From: Natrinema salifodinae | Lineage (GTDB): Archaea > Halobacteriota > Halobacteria > Halobacteriales > Natrialbaceae | Length of the DNA: 64,000 bases | Direction of reading: 5' to 3' | Assembly: GCF_900110455.1 (NCBI RefSeq) | Contig: NZ_FOIS01000001.1 | Location: 248,001-312,000, forward strand | Shown: one piece after another, positions 16,931-25,831 of the stretch | Position numbering within the stretch: the first letter of the stretch is position 1 | How the letters are laid out: each line of letters opens with the position of its first letter | The notes under the pieces: model-generated | What the model was told of the DNA's origin: nothing | Database searches by the model: none | Seen by the model: only the letters and a program-made list of their open reading frames with translations | Made by a program: the position numbers and the translations under genes

Positions 16931-18733
16931 GTGTGCGGCATCATCGGATACGTCGGCTCGACCGACGGGGCCGACGCCGTGGACGTCGTTCTCGACGGGC
17001 TCGCGCGCCTCGAGTACCGCGGCTACGACTCCGCCGGCCTGGCCGTGCCGACGCCGTCGATGACGGTCCACAAGACCGAGGGCGAGCTGTCGGCGCTCGA
17101 AGCCGCGGTGCCGAGGGGTGAGCACGCGGGCGAACGCGTCGGGATCGGCCACACGCGCTGGAGCACCCACGGCGCGCCGTCGGACGTCAACGCCCATCCC
17201 CACAGCGACGACGAGGGACGGGTCTCCGTCGTCCATAACGGCATCATCGAGAACTACCAGCGACTGCGCGACGACCTCGCCGCCGCCGGCGTCGAGTTTC
17301 GAAGCGAGACCGACACCGAAGTCGTCCCGCATCTGATCGGCCGCTACCTCGACCGCGGCGCCGACCCCGAGGAGGCCTTTCGCCTGGCGATCGATCAACT
17401 CGAGGGCAGTTACGCGATCGCCGCGGTCTTCGACGGCGCGGAGACGGTGTACGCGGCTCGGAAGGACTCCCCGCTCGTCGTCGGGCTCGGCGACGACGGG
17501 ACGTACCTGGCGAGCGACGTGCCCGCGTTCGTCGAGCACACCGATCGGGTCCGCTACGTCGAGGACGACGAGTTCGTCCGATTGACTGGGGACGGCGCGG
17601 TCGTGACCGATTCCGAGGGCGGGATCGTCGACCGCGAGCCGGAGACGGTCTCGTGGGACGCCGACGACGTCGGGAAGGGGGGCTACGACCACTACATGCT
17701 CAAGGAGATCCGCGAGCAGCCCACGGCCCTGCGCCAGTGTCTGCGAGGCCGGATCGACGAACTCGACGGGACGGTCGCCCTCGAGGATATCGCCGATCTC
17801 GATCACTCCGGCCCGGTCCAGTTCGTCGCCTGCGGAACCTCCTACCACGCGGCGCTGTTCGGCGCGGAACGGCTTCGCGCCGCCGGCGTGTCCGCCCAGG
17901 CGTTCCTCGCCAGCGAGTACACGCGCGAGCGGGTACCGGTCGATTCGGACACGCTCGTCGTCGGCGTCACCCAGAGCGGCGAGACCGCCGACACGCTGCG
18001 GGCCCTACGCGCGGCCGACGGCGCCGGCGCAACGACGCTGGCAGTGACGAACACGGTCGCGAGCTCGGCCGCGCGGGAGTGCGATCACGCCCTCTACATC
18101 CGGGCCGGGCCCGAAATCGGCGTCGCCGCGACGAAGACGTTCGCGAGCCAGCAGCTCGCGCTGGCGCTGTTGGCGTTCGAACTCGGCGGCGAGGCGACGA
18201 GGGCGGAACTCGAGGCGATCCGGGACGTACCCGGACACGTCCAGACCGTCCTCGAGACCACGACCGCGACGGAAATCGCCGAGGCGTACGTCGACGCCGA
18301 CGCCTACTTCTTCGTCGGTCGAGGGTACCACTATCCGGTCGCCCTCGAGGGCGCGCTGAAGATGAAGGAGATCACGTACAAACACGCCGAGGGGTTCGCC
18401 GCCGGCGAGCTCAAACACGGCCCGCTCGCGCTCGTGAGCGAGAACACGCCCGTGTTCGCCGTCGTCACCGGCGACGACGAGGCCGCGCGGAAGACGATCG
18501 GGAACGTCAAGGAAGTCGAGGCCCGCGACGCGCCCGTCGTCGCGATCACCGACGGGGTCTCCGACGTAGCGCGCTACGCCGATCACGTCCTCGAGATCCC
18601 GGCCGTCGACGACCTCGGTGCGTCGGTGCTCGCGAACGTCCAGTTACAGCTGGTGGCCTACCGGGTCGCGAATCAGTTGGGCCGGTCGATCGACAAACCG
18701 CGGCACCTGGCAAAGAGCGTGACGGTCGAATGA
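16931..18733 (+). CDS. glmS: Glutamine-fructose-6-phosphate aminotransferase GlmS
   Basis: A 600-residue enzyme making glucosamine-6-phosphate from fructose-6-phosphate and glutamine. The N-terminal class II glutaminase (about 1-230) begins MCGIIGYVG and has RLEYRGYDSAG, GHTRWSTHG and HNGIIENY. Two SIS isomerase domains follow (about 280-600), with CGTSYHA, TQSGETADT and a C-terminal LAKSVTVE. The GTG at 16931 is chosen over the GTG at 16925, because only it places the catalytic Cys at position 2, where removal of Met exposes the nucleophile. Two bases separate it from the glmU stop. Confidence 0.95.
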   Translation: MCGIIGYVGSTDGADAVDVVLDGLARLEYRGYDSAGLAVPTPSMTVHKTEGELSALEAAVPRGEHAGERVGIGHTRWSTHGAPSDVNAHPHSDDEGRVSVVHNGIIENYQRLRDDLAAAGVEFRSETDTEVVPHLIGRYLDRGADPEEAFRLAIDQLEGSYAIAAVFDGAETVYAARKDSPLVVGLGDDGTYLASDVPAFVEHTDRVRYVEDDEFVRLTGDGAVVTDSEGGIVDREPETVSWDADDVGKGGYDHYMLKEIREQPTALRQCLRGRIDELDGTVALEDIADLDHSGPVQFVACGTSYHAALFGAERLRAAGVSAQAFLASEYTRERVPVDSDTLVVGVTQSGETADTLRALRAADGAGATTLAVTNTVASSAARECDHALYIRAGPEIGVAATKTFASQQLALALLAFELGGEATRAELEAIRDVPGHVQTVLETTTATEIAEAYVDADAYFFVGRGYHYPVALEGALKMKEITYKHAEGFAAGELKHGPLALVSENTPVFAVVTGDDEAARKTIGNVKEVEARDAPVVAITDGVSDVARYADHVLEIPAVDDLGASVLANVQLQLVAYRVANQLGRSIDKPRHLAKSVTVE

Positions 18734-18820
18734 GTCGGTCGCGGCGTATCGCTTTCGAACAGGCCGGTGAGTGACCGACCGTCGTTCTTCCTACTGCAGC
18801 CGTCGAATCGAATCGCACGT

Positions 18821-18829
18821 ATTTAAGTA
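18821..18829 (+). promoter_or_regulatory. TATA box of uppP
   Basis: The AT-rich atttaagta lies 24-32 bases upstream of the uppP GTG (18853), the expected spacing for a leaderless haloarchaeal transcript. Confidence 0.6.
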
Positions 18830-18852
18830 CTGACAGTGTCGCACCATCACCA

Positions 18853-19680
18853 GTGAGTCGCGCGGAATTTCTCGTTGCGTTGCTGGCCGGCATCGTCCAA
18901 GGGATCGTCGAGTGGTTGCCCGTCTCGAGTCAGGGCAACCTGGCGCTGTTTCTGACGCTCGCGGGGACCGATCCGGCCAACGCGGTGCAGTTGGCGCTCT
19001 TCCTGCAGGTCGGGACGACGCTCTCGGCGGCGGTCTACTACCGGGACGATATCGCGACGGCCGTGCGGGCGGTGCCCGGTTGGCGGCCCGGCGCTGCGTA
19101 CAGCGGCGAAAACGCCATCGCCTCGTACGTCGTGGTCGCCTCGCTCGTGACGGGCCTGGTCGGCATCCCGTTGTACCTGTTCGCGGTCGATCTGGCCGGC
19201 CAGCTCACCGGCGGCGTCTTCATCGCGCTCATCGGCGTCCTCCTGGTGGTCACGGGAATTCTCCAGTTGGGTTCGGAGTCGATGTCGATGGGGGTGCGCG
19301 ACGCGCCGACGCTGCTCGACTCGGTTCTGGTCGGCGCCGTCCAGGGCGTCGCGATCCTGCCCGGGATTTCGCGATCCGGCGTGACGACGAGCACCTTACT
19401 GTTCCGGAGCTACGACCCGCCGGCGGCGTTCCGGCTCTCCTTTCTGCTGTCGATCCCCGCGAGTCTCGGCGCCGCTGCGCTCACCGTCGTGGGCGCCGGC
19501 GGCCTACCCGGAATCGCGCCGGGACCCGCCCTGGCGGCGCTCGGGATCAGTTCGGTCGTCGGCTACTGTACGATCGACGCCCTCATGCGCGTCGTCGATC
19601 GGGTCCCGTTCTGGGTCGTCTGTTTCGGACTCGGCGGCCTGGCGATCGTCGGCGGGGGCGTCGTCTCCGTCGTCGTGTGA
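18853..19680 (+). CDS. uppP: Undecaprenyl-diphosphatase family protein UppP/BacA
   Basis: A 275-residue protein with about seven to eight transmembrane helices. The two UppP signature regions are present: EWLPVSSQGN (about 20-29) and LPGISRSGVTTS (about 170-181). It dephosphorylates polyprenyl diphosphate to recycle the lipid carrier. In archaea the likely carrier is dolichyl or another polyprenyl diphosphate released after glycan transfer, which fits the AglB-like gene 330 bases downstream. Translation starts at a GTG supported by the TATA box at 18821. Confidence 0.93.
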   Translation: MSRAEFLVALLAGIVQGIVEWLPVSSQGNLALFLTLAGTDPANAVQLALFLQVGTTLSAAVYYRDDIATAVRAVPGWRPGAAYSGENAIASYVVVASLVTGLVGIPLYLFAVDLAGQLTGGVFIALIGVLLVVTGILQLGSESMSMGVRDAPTLLDSVLVGAVQGVAILPGISRSGVTTSTLLFRSYDPPAAFRLSFLLSIPASLGAAALTVVGAGGLPGIAPGPALAALGISSVVGYCTIDALMRVVDRVPFWVVCFGLGGLAIVGGGVVSVVV

Positions 19681-19774
19681 TCAGCGCTGTCGGGCCAGTA
19701 GGGGGCGGTCCGACCGAACGGAATTCGTTCTCCCCAGAAGGACTATAACGCGCTCGTGACTTGCTGCCAACTAG

Positions 19775-19939
19775 ATGCAACTGACGGACGCTGATACTGT
19801 CGGTCATCCCGTCCTCGACGCGCTCGACGGGGCAGATTGCTCGTTCTGCGAGGAGGGGGTTCTCGTTCGGGACAGCTACCACGGAAATGCGGCGGTGATC
19901 TGTGACGACTGCCACACGCCTGGCGCGCAGGTGTGGTGA
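19775..19939 (+). CDS. Small zinc-finger protein, 54 residues
   Basis: A complete short gene (ATG 19775, TGA 19937-19939) with two Cys pairs, CSFC and CDDC, 19 residues apart. It ends in TPGAQVW. The spacing and the SYHGNAAVICDDC segment are typical of small haloarchaeal CPxCG-related zinc-finger proteins; from memory it resembles the HVO_A0556-type family. A TATA-like ctataac (about 19742-19748) lies 27-33 bases before the ATG, indicating a leaderless mRNA. The function is unknown; nucleic-acid or protein contact is plausible. Confidence 0.8.
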   Translation: MQLTDADTVGHPVLDALDGADCSFCEEGVLVRDSYHGNAAVICDDCHTPGAQVW

Positions 19940-20008
19940 CGGCGGTCCGAGGATCGGCGGCCGGCGGGAACGAAAGCATGATAGTCCCGACCACTCACCT
20001 GCAGGACG

Positions 20009-22462
20009 ATGCCTACTGACGGCGACTCGGGCCGGATCGCGGACGCGACGGCGTCGTTTCTCGAGGACCGGGACGACGGCGACCGCGCGCTCGAGGCCGT
20101 CCTCGCGGTCGATTCCGAGCACGAGACCTGGTCGTTCGACGACGTTTCGCTGGACTCGGGGACATTCGGCGAACTCGTCTCTCGCGGTATCGTCGAGAAC
20201 GCCGACGGCGGCTATCAGGTTGCGGACGCCGCCGTCGTCGAGGCGGTGGCGGCAGGTGAAGAACTCGAAGCAGACTCGGGCGGTTCCGATCTCGGGTTCG
20301 AACGGTTCCGGGAGGCCATCGATCGTCGCGCGCTGGCGGCGCTGCTCTGTTCGCTGGTCGTCGTCGCCGGGGCCCGGATGACCGCCTACCGATCGGTGTT
20401 CCAGCAGGGCTACGTCGTTTCGCCCGGGAACGATCCCTACTACTTTCGCTACTGGATGCGGGAACTCCTGGCGACCGCCTCGGGACCGACGGATTACGGC
20501 GTCGTGGGAGGGCCCTCGACCGGCGGCACCTGGACGCGACCGCTCGCACACGCGACGAACTGGTTTCTCGCCGAGTTGCTCGGCGGCGGAGAAGGGGCGG
20601 CCGAGACGGTCGCGGCCTGGTTACCCGTCGTCGCCTCCGTCGCGCTCGGACTCGTGATCTACGAGCTCGCCGTCTTGCTGACGCGGGACGTCCGCGTGGG
20701 GATCGCGTCCGTGCTCGTCTTCGCGGTGACGCCCGTCCACGCGGTCTATACGGGACTGGGCTTTCTGGACCACCAGCTCCACCAGTACGTCTGGCTCGGA
20801 ATCACGCTGGTAACACTCGCCTGGCTCGCCGTCGATCTCCAGCGCCGCATCGAACGCGGTGTCGATCGGCGGGTTGCCGTTCGGGCGCATCTCCGGACAC
20901 CGACGACGTGGGTCGTTGCGCTCGGGTTCGGGCTCTCGGTCGCGGCCGGGACCCACGCCTGGGGCGGCTCGCCGCTGCTGTTGGTGCCGCTGGCGGGATA
21001 CATCGCGGTCCGCGTCGCGATGGACGCTCGCGACGGCGTGTCGCCGGCGCGGGCGAACCTGCCGGTGCTCGCCGGCCTGGCCGTCGGGAGCGCGCTCTCG
21101 CTGGCCCTGCACCACCGCTGGGGGTGGCACGCGGAGTTCGTCGCGACCACGCCGGCGCTGGTCCTCGGCGGGGCCGTCGTCGTGACCGCGCTCGGCGAAC
21201 TGTGGCGGCGCCTGGACCGATCGGTCCACCACGGTGCCTTGCTCGCGCTCGACGGCCTGGTCGCGGCCGGCGGGCTGCTCCTCTTTCGGTGGGTGCGGCC
21301 CGAGGACTGGGCGGAAGCGATGGCCCGGCTCGACGACCTGTTCTTCCGCGAGGGGGCGACCGAGACGGCTTCGCTGTTCGCGACGGAGTACGCCGTCTTC
21401 TTCGGGCCGATGTACCAGCTCGGGATGGGATTCTACGTCGCGCTGGTCGTGTTCGGCTGGGTCGCCTGGCGCGTGTATCGGCAGTACGAACCCGGGTGGT
21501 TACTCGTCGGGACCTATACGGGGTACCTGCTCGTGCTCGCGGGGATCCAGGTTCGCTTCGCCGGGCAGTTGGCGATTCCGCTGGCCGTACTCACCGGGTT
21601 AGGGTTCGTGCAGTTGCTCGCGGTCGTCGACCTGGCGCGGACGCCAATGCCGTTCCGCGATGCGGACGCGGCTCTCGATGGCGGGTCTCGGGACGGTTCG
21701 GCGATCGTCTCCGACGGAGGCCGGGCGTCCGTGCCCGCGATTTCGCTTCCCGACGGGCGAGCGATCGGCTACCTGCTCGGAATCGGCCTGCTCGTGTTCG
21801 GCCTGAGTCTGATCTACGTGCCGGGACTGACGGGTGACGTGACACACGGCGACGGACAGGTCGCGGCGGCGAGCGCGATCGAGGACCACGCCGAGGCCGC
21901 GGACCGAACGTACCCGGAGACCTTCGTCTTGAGCGAGTGGGGCGACAACCGGATGTACAACCACTTCGTGAACGGCGAGTCCCAGGGTTACGGCTACGCT
22001 CAGAGCAATTACGGGGAGTTCCGGACCAGTTCCGATCCCGACGGCTGGTACGACCGGTTCGACGGGCGGGTCGGCTACGTCGTCGTGACCGATATCGACG
22101 GGGACCTGTCGGCCGACAGCGCACAGACGCGGTTGCTCGAGGACTACGGGACCGGCGGGGACGGGACGGACGGGCTCACGCACTACCAGGCGATCTTCGT
22201 CGGTGACGACGTCGCGGCGTTCGCGATCGTTCCGGGGGCGACCCTCGAAGTGAGCGGGACGCCTGGCGAGACCGTGACCGTCGAGACCGACGCGTCCGCG
22301 TCCGGGGAGTCGTTCACTTACGAGCGTGCGGTGGTCGTCGGAGACGACGGCCGGGCGACGGTGACGGTGCCCTACGCCGGCGACTACGCGGTCGGCGATC
22401 GGACGGCGACCGTCTCCGAGGCCGACGTCCTGAACGGCCAGTCGGTCTCGGTCGCGGTGTAA
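20009..22462 (+). CDS. AglB/STT3-like oligosaccharyltransferase paralogue
   Basis: An 817-residue membrane protein. Residues 1-100 are cytosolic and acidic and look winged-helix-like. About twelve to thirteen transmembrane helices follow (about 110-615), then an extracytoplasmic C-terminal domain with a beta-rich end. The first luminal loop has GNDPYYFRYW, whose Asp fits the STT3 metal-binding position. GLGFLDHQLHQY corresponds to the second acidic loop. The classic WWDYG acceptor-Asn motif is replaced by EWGDNRMYN (about 645). It probably transfers a lipid-linked glycan to protein, but the altered motif suggests a different acceptor or reduced activity. A partial second copy of its 3' end is at 26345. 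Confidence 0.85.
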   Translation: MPTDGDSGRIADATASFLEDRDDGDRALEAVLAVDSEHETWSFDDVSLDSGTFGELVSRGIVENADGGYQVADAAVVEAVAAGEELEADSGGSDLGFERFREAIDRRALAALLCSLVVVAGARMTAYRSVFQQGYVVSPGNDPYYFRYWMRELLATASGPTDYGVVGGPSTGGTWTRPLAHATNWFLAELLGGGEGAAETVAAWLPVVASVALGLVIYELAVLLTRDVRVGIASVLVFAVTPVHAVYTGLGFLDHQLHQYVWLGITLVTLAWLAVDLQRRIERGVDRRVAVRAHLRTPTTWVVALGFGLSVAAGTHAWGGSPLLLVPLAGYIAVRVAMDARDGVSPARANLPVLAGLAVGSALSLALHHRWGWHAEFVATTPALVLGGAVVVTALGELWRRLDRSVHHGALLALDGLVAAGGLLLFRWVRPEDWAEAMARLDDLFFREGATETASLFATEYAVFFGPMYQLGMGFYVALVVFGWVAWRVYRQYEPGWLLVGTYTGYLLVLAGIQVRFAGQLAIPLAVLTGLGFVQLLAVVDLARTPMPFRDADAALDGGSRDGSAIVSDGGRASVPAISLPDGRAIGYLLGIGLLVFGLSLIYVPGLTGDVTHGDGQVAAASAIEDHAEAADRTYPETFVLSEWGDNRMYNHFVNGESQGYGYAQSNYGEFRTSSDPDGWYDRFDGRVGYVVVTDIDGDLSADSAQTRLLEDYGTGGDGTDGLTHYQAIFVGDDVAAFAIVPGATLEVSGTPGETVTVETDASASGESFTYERAVVVGDDGRATVTVPYAGDYAVGDRTATVSEADVLNGQSVSVAV

Positions 22463-22479
22463 GCCGCGCCCTCTCGGTC

Positions 22480-22720
22480 TCGACCGATCGTCGCCGTCAC
22501 TCGAACGCGTCCGGGACGGGCCCGAGCAGTGCTGTCGTTCCGGGCGACGATCGTCGGCACGCGCGGGTCGATGGACAAGAAACCGCGCGCTGCATCGGTC
22601 TCGGCTCGATTTCCCGCACGCGGCGCTCGTACTCTCTCGTCGATGGGGGGTCGAGATCGCCGTCCAGCTCGAACTACGCGAGTAGCCAGCTCGCTAGGCG
22701 ATCCGATGGATTCGTGGTGA
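22480..22720 (-). pseudogene. Decayed copy of the 26512 gene family
   Basis: Read on the minus strand, this stretch aligns by eye with the gene at 26512-27039. Shared landmarks are the RAE(A/T)DAAR segment, DPR and the final region before the stop (gcgttcga, gacggcga). The frame is broken by small indels and the 5' third is missing. It lies tail-to-tail behind the AglB-like gene exactly as the intact copy lies behind the AglB remnant at 26345. I infer an ancestral AglB-plus-convergent-gene module that was duplicated. Confidence 0.7.
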
Positions 22721-22816
22721 GACGTCGTCGTACTCACCGCGACGAGTGCCGTTCGGTCACGTCACAGTTGTTGATCCCTCTCGGAACACCCGATCGTTCC
22801 GATCGGGCACGACTCA

Positions 22817-23218
22817 CTAGAACAAGCCGCGACTCCCTGCGGAGTCAGCACCGTCCATCGCACCGACTGCGGATTCGATCGTTCCCTGCAGATCGTCGAT
22901 TGCGCCGGTCTCGACGGCAGCGACGACCCCCTTCTGTTGATTCTTGATGAGGTGTACCTCTATCGCCTTCTCGAAGCATCGCAAGACGCACTGCAACTCG
23001 CCGTGAACGTACAGCGATTCCTGGTGATCCTGATCGATCGCTTCGAGCCGGGCCTCTCGAAAGACGTTCTCCAGATCCGCAGCGTCGTACTCGGCTTCGA
23101 TATCCTCCCGGATATACACGTGGTCGTTGTCTCCTTCGTCGTAGTAGCCGACGCTTCGGAGGTCATCACCGAATCTGGACGCAAGCTGGTCGCGAACCCG
23201 CTCAGCTTCGAGTATCAT
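22817..23218 (-). CDS. Conserved haloarchaeal protein (DUF7522-like)
   Basis: A 133-residue soluble protein: MILEAERVRDQLASRFGDDL, then RSVGYYDEGDNDHVYIREDI and ESLYVHGELQCVLRCFEKAI. The layout (N-terminal helix, YYDEGD...YIR strand pair, later GxLxCxLRxFE) resembles small haloarchaeal proteins I recall as DUF7522; that assignment is tentative. The function is unknown. A clear TATA (cttataat on the minus strand, about 23240-23248) lies about 27 bases before the ATG. Confidence 0.72.
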   Translation of the reverse strand: MILEAERVRDQLASRFGDDLRSVGYYDEGDNDHVYIREDIEAEYDAADLENVFREARLEAIDQDHQESLYVHGELQCVLRCFEKAIEVHLIKNQQKGVVAAVETGAIDDLQGTIESAVGAMDGADSAGSRGLF

Positions 23219-23224
23219 TGTGTG

Positions 23225-23960
23225 TGATCTGTCTTCTAACTATTATAAGGATAGGGGCCAGACGCCGTACTTGCCGTTATTGAGACGCCCTAGCAGCGCA
23301 TCGCAGGGACAGCGAAACGAAGTGACCTGGTCATTTGCTCGCCCAACTTCCGACAGTAGCTCGTCGACATACTGCTCTTCCGCCTTGCGACGCGTTCCGA
23401 TCGCGGCGTAACAGCGTGATCGCGTCAAAGTTCGTCCAGCCGCGGGCGACTGGGCGGCGGCCGTCTTCGGGAAGCCCGGTTGCGACCGACACCGGCGTAG
23501 AGGGTCACCCGTAGATCGGCGTGGACTCCCGTCCGGCCACCGGATTCGACGACGCGCTCGGACCGGCACCGCAGCGCACCGCGACTCCGACTCGGCCGAT
23601 CGCGCTGACCGACACCATCGTGCTCCCTGCGGCCAGAACGATCAAGTCGATGGCGGCAACATCTTCGGCCGGTCGACCCGAGATCGGGAGTCCGTGGTCG
23701 GCCTCTCAGGGAATCGCAGGGAATCCGACCGCCACCCTCCGTCCACGACGGAGTCATTCTACTCGCGGTCGCTCGCCAGGCGGAGCCCGGGCGTGTTGCG
23801 GTCGGTTCTCGAGTTTCGTCTTCGAACGTCGAATCCATCTGGATGTTCGAGCGGATGGGTTTAGCGTTGGATTTGTCGATCTCTCCGTCCGGGTCTTCGG
23901 AGGTAGAATAGAGTGCTTCGATCGTCCGCCGTCTCCGACTGCCAAGGCGAGTGGGTCCGC
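23225..23960. other. Gene-poor stretch, probably decayed coding DNA
   Basis: About 735 bases have open frames that are Arg/Ser/Pro-rich on both strands. One minus-strand frame has a plausible acidic start (MDSTFEDETREP at 23838) but becomes arginine-rich. Another has a single hydrophobic run (about 23600-23660, minus). The stretch directly follows the truncated 7TM sensor on the minus strand, so it may contain the ruined kinase part; I could not identify PAS or ATPase motifs. Confidence 0.4.
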
Positions 23961-23963
23961 GCG

Positions 23964-24695
23964 TTACGGGAGTTCAACGATCTCCAAATACGATCGACAC
24001 TTTGCGAACAGGCAGCCGCGATTCGCTTGTAGCCATCCGACCGTCGTGAGAGCGGCAGCAGCAAGCGGTGCGACCGTCATCCCACCGGGATACACGAGAT
24101 TGCTTCCGACGAGAGCCACTATCGTACTGATGCCGCCGACCATGTAAGCGCCGGTGTATCGGGTGCTGATCCCGGATTTCCAGGCTTCGGCAAACAGGGT
24201 CGTCCCCGCGCTGAACAAGACGATGAGGAACACCGTTTGCAGCCAGTACAGCGGTTTCGGGGTGATTTCAGCGAACGCGGGAAAAGCCGTCGTCTCGGCT
24301 AACGCAACCCAGTACAGTTCGTGTGCAGGGGACGTGATGACGAGAAAGATGTTGATTCCCACAAAGACGGCACTTATTCCGTAGATCAGCTGGTGATTCG
24401 GAACGGTCGTCGTACTGCTGGCAGTTCCGGCAAACAGAAACCAACCGAGCCCGGCCAACGAGGCGCCGACGATACTCAGCGAGAGAAAGAATCCTTTGAC
24501 GAGCGGATCTTGATCCAACAGTTGCGCAGCGAACATCGCGTTCCAAATACCGACACCCATCACGAGAAGAATATATGCAAGCCCGTTATCACTTCCGCGA
24601 TATGCGATCGCCGTTGCGGTGTAGGGGTAGATCGAGAGAGCAACGAGAACCGCTCCCGAAGCGAGTACCCACGGTATCCAGTGAATCGTGTTCAT
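23964..24695 (-). CDS. 7TM sensor domain protein, kinase part missing
   Basis: A 243-residue protein made of seven predicted helices (about 8-30, 38-58, 67-88, 100-122, 132-150, 155-180 and 190-225). It resembles the N-terminal 7TM region of haloarchaeal sensor histidine kinases (HisKA_7TM): ALSIYPYTATAIAYRGSD, LSIVGASLAGLGWFLF and GINIFLVITSPAHELYW. In such kinases a PAS and a histidine kinase/ATPase module follow. Here the frame stops shortly after the last helix (RGCLFAKCRSYLEIVELP). It is either a truncated kinase or a stand-alone sensor. A TATA-like aaaatacaa about 30 bases upstream supports the start. Confidence 0.7.
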   Translation of the reverse strand: MNTIHWIPWVLASGAVLVALSIYPYTATAIAYRGSDNGLAYILLVMGVGIWNAMFAAQLLDQDPLVKGFFLSLSIVGASLAGLGWFLFAGTASSTTTVPNHQLIYGISAVFVGINIFLVITSPAHELYWVALAETTAFPAFAEITPKPLYWLQTVFLIVLFSAGTTLFAEAWKSGISTRYTGAYMVGGISTIVALVGSNLVYPGGMTVAPLAAAALTTVGWLQANRGCLFAKCRSYLEIVELP

Positions 24696-25411
24696 AACTG
24701 TGGTGAACAGTCGTCCAACTTGTATTTTCCTCTTTTCCGAACTACTGCGACGGCAACGGTGATGGTCGCCCGATAGCGAGTCGATACGAGCTCATACTCC
24801 CGCTGTGGCTCTTTGTTATATACTGTCAATTTCTCCGAAGTGATTTTTAGGCTACTGGTTTGAGACTGTGATCGCTACTGCAAGAGGTAGCTTCGTTTGG
24901 GTGGGATACGATGTTACCAGGTAGCGGAATGTAGTGTCAAAACTATGATTGCAAACACACAATCGATGAGAAGGATCTCTGGTCAAAATACGCGGTTATG
25001 CGACGATGGTGATTGATGTCATATCACGATGATTTCATCGCGTTGTCGGTGCGCGCGAACTATCTCTCGGTGATGAGTCCGCCCAAATTTATTGGTAGTG
25101 TCATGTAGGAATACAGTAGTGTATTCGCGCCGATTGAGCCGGCAAACGGAAAATCGCCAGACGGCGCCGCTTCAAGACGCCGCTGTAAGCGTTCTGCGGG
25201 GCGCTGATTATCAATACTGAAAGCCTTGTCAGAAAGAACGAGTTTCACTATCCACTAAGTATATATGGGGCGGGTTCCCTCGGATAATTAGCATCGGACA
25301 ACACGGTGAGAAAGCAGGGACGATGTGGTAACCACATCCCGCTGACCGCACTCATCGATTGATAGAGACGTTAGATAAGCTTTCCCACTGTTCGCCGATG
25401 CGTGAGAACAA
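24696..25411. other. AT-rich intergenic stretch, no gene recognised
   Basis: About 715 bases lie between the 7TM gene and the pilin, with lower GC than the flanks. A minus-strand frame (25060-25248, MKLVLSDKAFSIDNQRPAER) has no recognisable family, and the strong TATA-like sequence near 25258 lies too close to its GTG. It may be remnant mobile or coding DNA. The pilin promoter (tagataag, about 25372-25379) is at the right-hand end. Confidence 0.4.
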
Positions 25412-25831
25412 ATGATCGACGGAAAAGCAGTCCAACGGAAGTTAGTCGGATCGGACGATGAACGGGCAGTCTCCCCCGTGATCGGGGTTATTCTTATGGT
25501 CGCTATCACAGTCATCCTCGCAGCTGTGATCGCCGCTTTCGTGCTCGATATGGGGAGCAGCCAGAGTCAGAACGCGCAGGCAGGTGTCAGTTTTGACGAA
25601 GAAAGTGATGTTGTCACTGTTTCAGTGACCTCGATGGATCGTGCTGAGAGTCTCGAAATCCAGTCTGGTGCTTGTGATAGTCCAGATTATAATAGTGGTA
25701 GTGCACTTGAGGGTGTTGGCGAAACGGCTACAGTCGACTGTAACTCTGCTGGAGACTCGACTACAATTCAAGTTATCGGGGAGTACGATGGCAGTGAGAA
25801 CGTAATTACCACCTACGACTACGAGCCATAA
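25412..25831 (+). CDS. Type IV pilin
   Basis: A 139-residue pilin. The short positively charged leader (MIDGKAVQRKLVGSDDER) is followed by AVSPVIGVILMVAITVILAA. That is the haloarchaeal class III signal peptide, cleaved by PibD, and the hydrophobic assembly helix. The mature domain is small, beta-rich and acidic, with two Cys that could pair. It should form an adhesion pilus outside the cell. No pilus ATPase or platform gene is adjacent, so it is a lone pilin, as is common in haloarchaea. A TATA-like tagataag lies about 33-40 bases before the ATG. Confidence 0.9.
   Translation: MIDGKAVQRKLVGSDDERAVSPVIGVILMVAITVILAAVIAAFVLDMGSSQSQNAQAGVSFDEESDVVTVSVTSMDRAESLEIQSGACDSPDYNSGSALEGVGETATVDCNSAGDSTTIQVIGEYDGSENVITTYDYEP

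Noticed and set aside
23425-23838. 137-codon minus-strand frame with an acidic start
   Set aside because: After the first dozen residues it becomes Arg/Ser-rich with no family resemblance or promoter, so it is treated as debris.
25060-25248. 62-codon minus-strand frame
   Set aside because: No family is recognised. The nearby TATA-like element is too close to the GTG to give a transcript including it, so it is not called as a gene.
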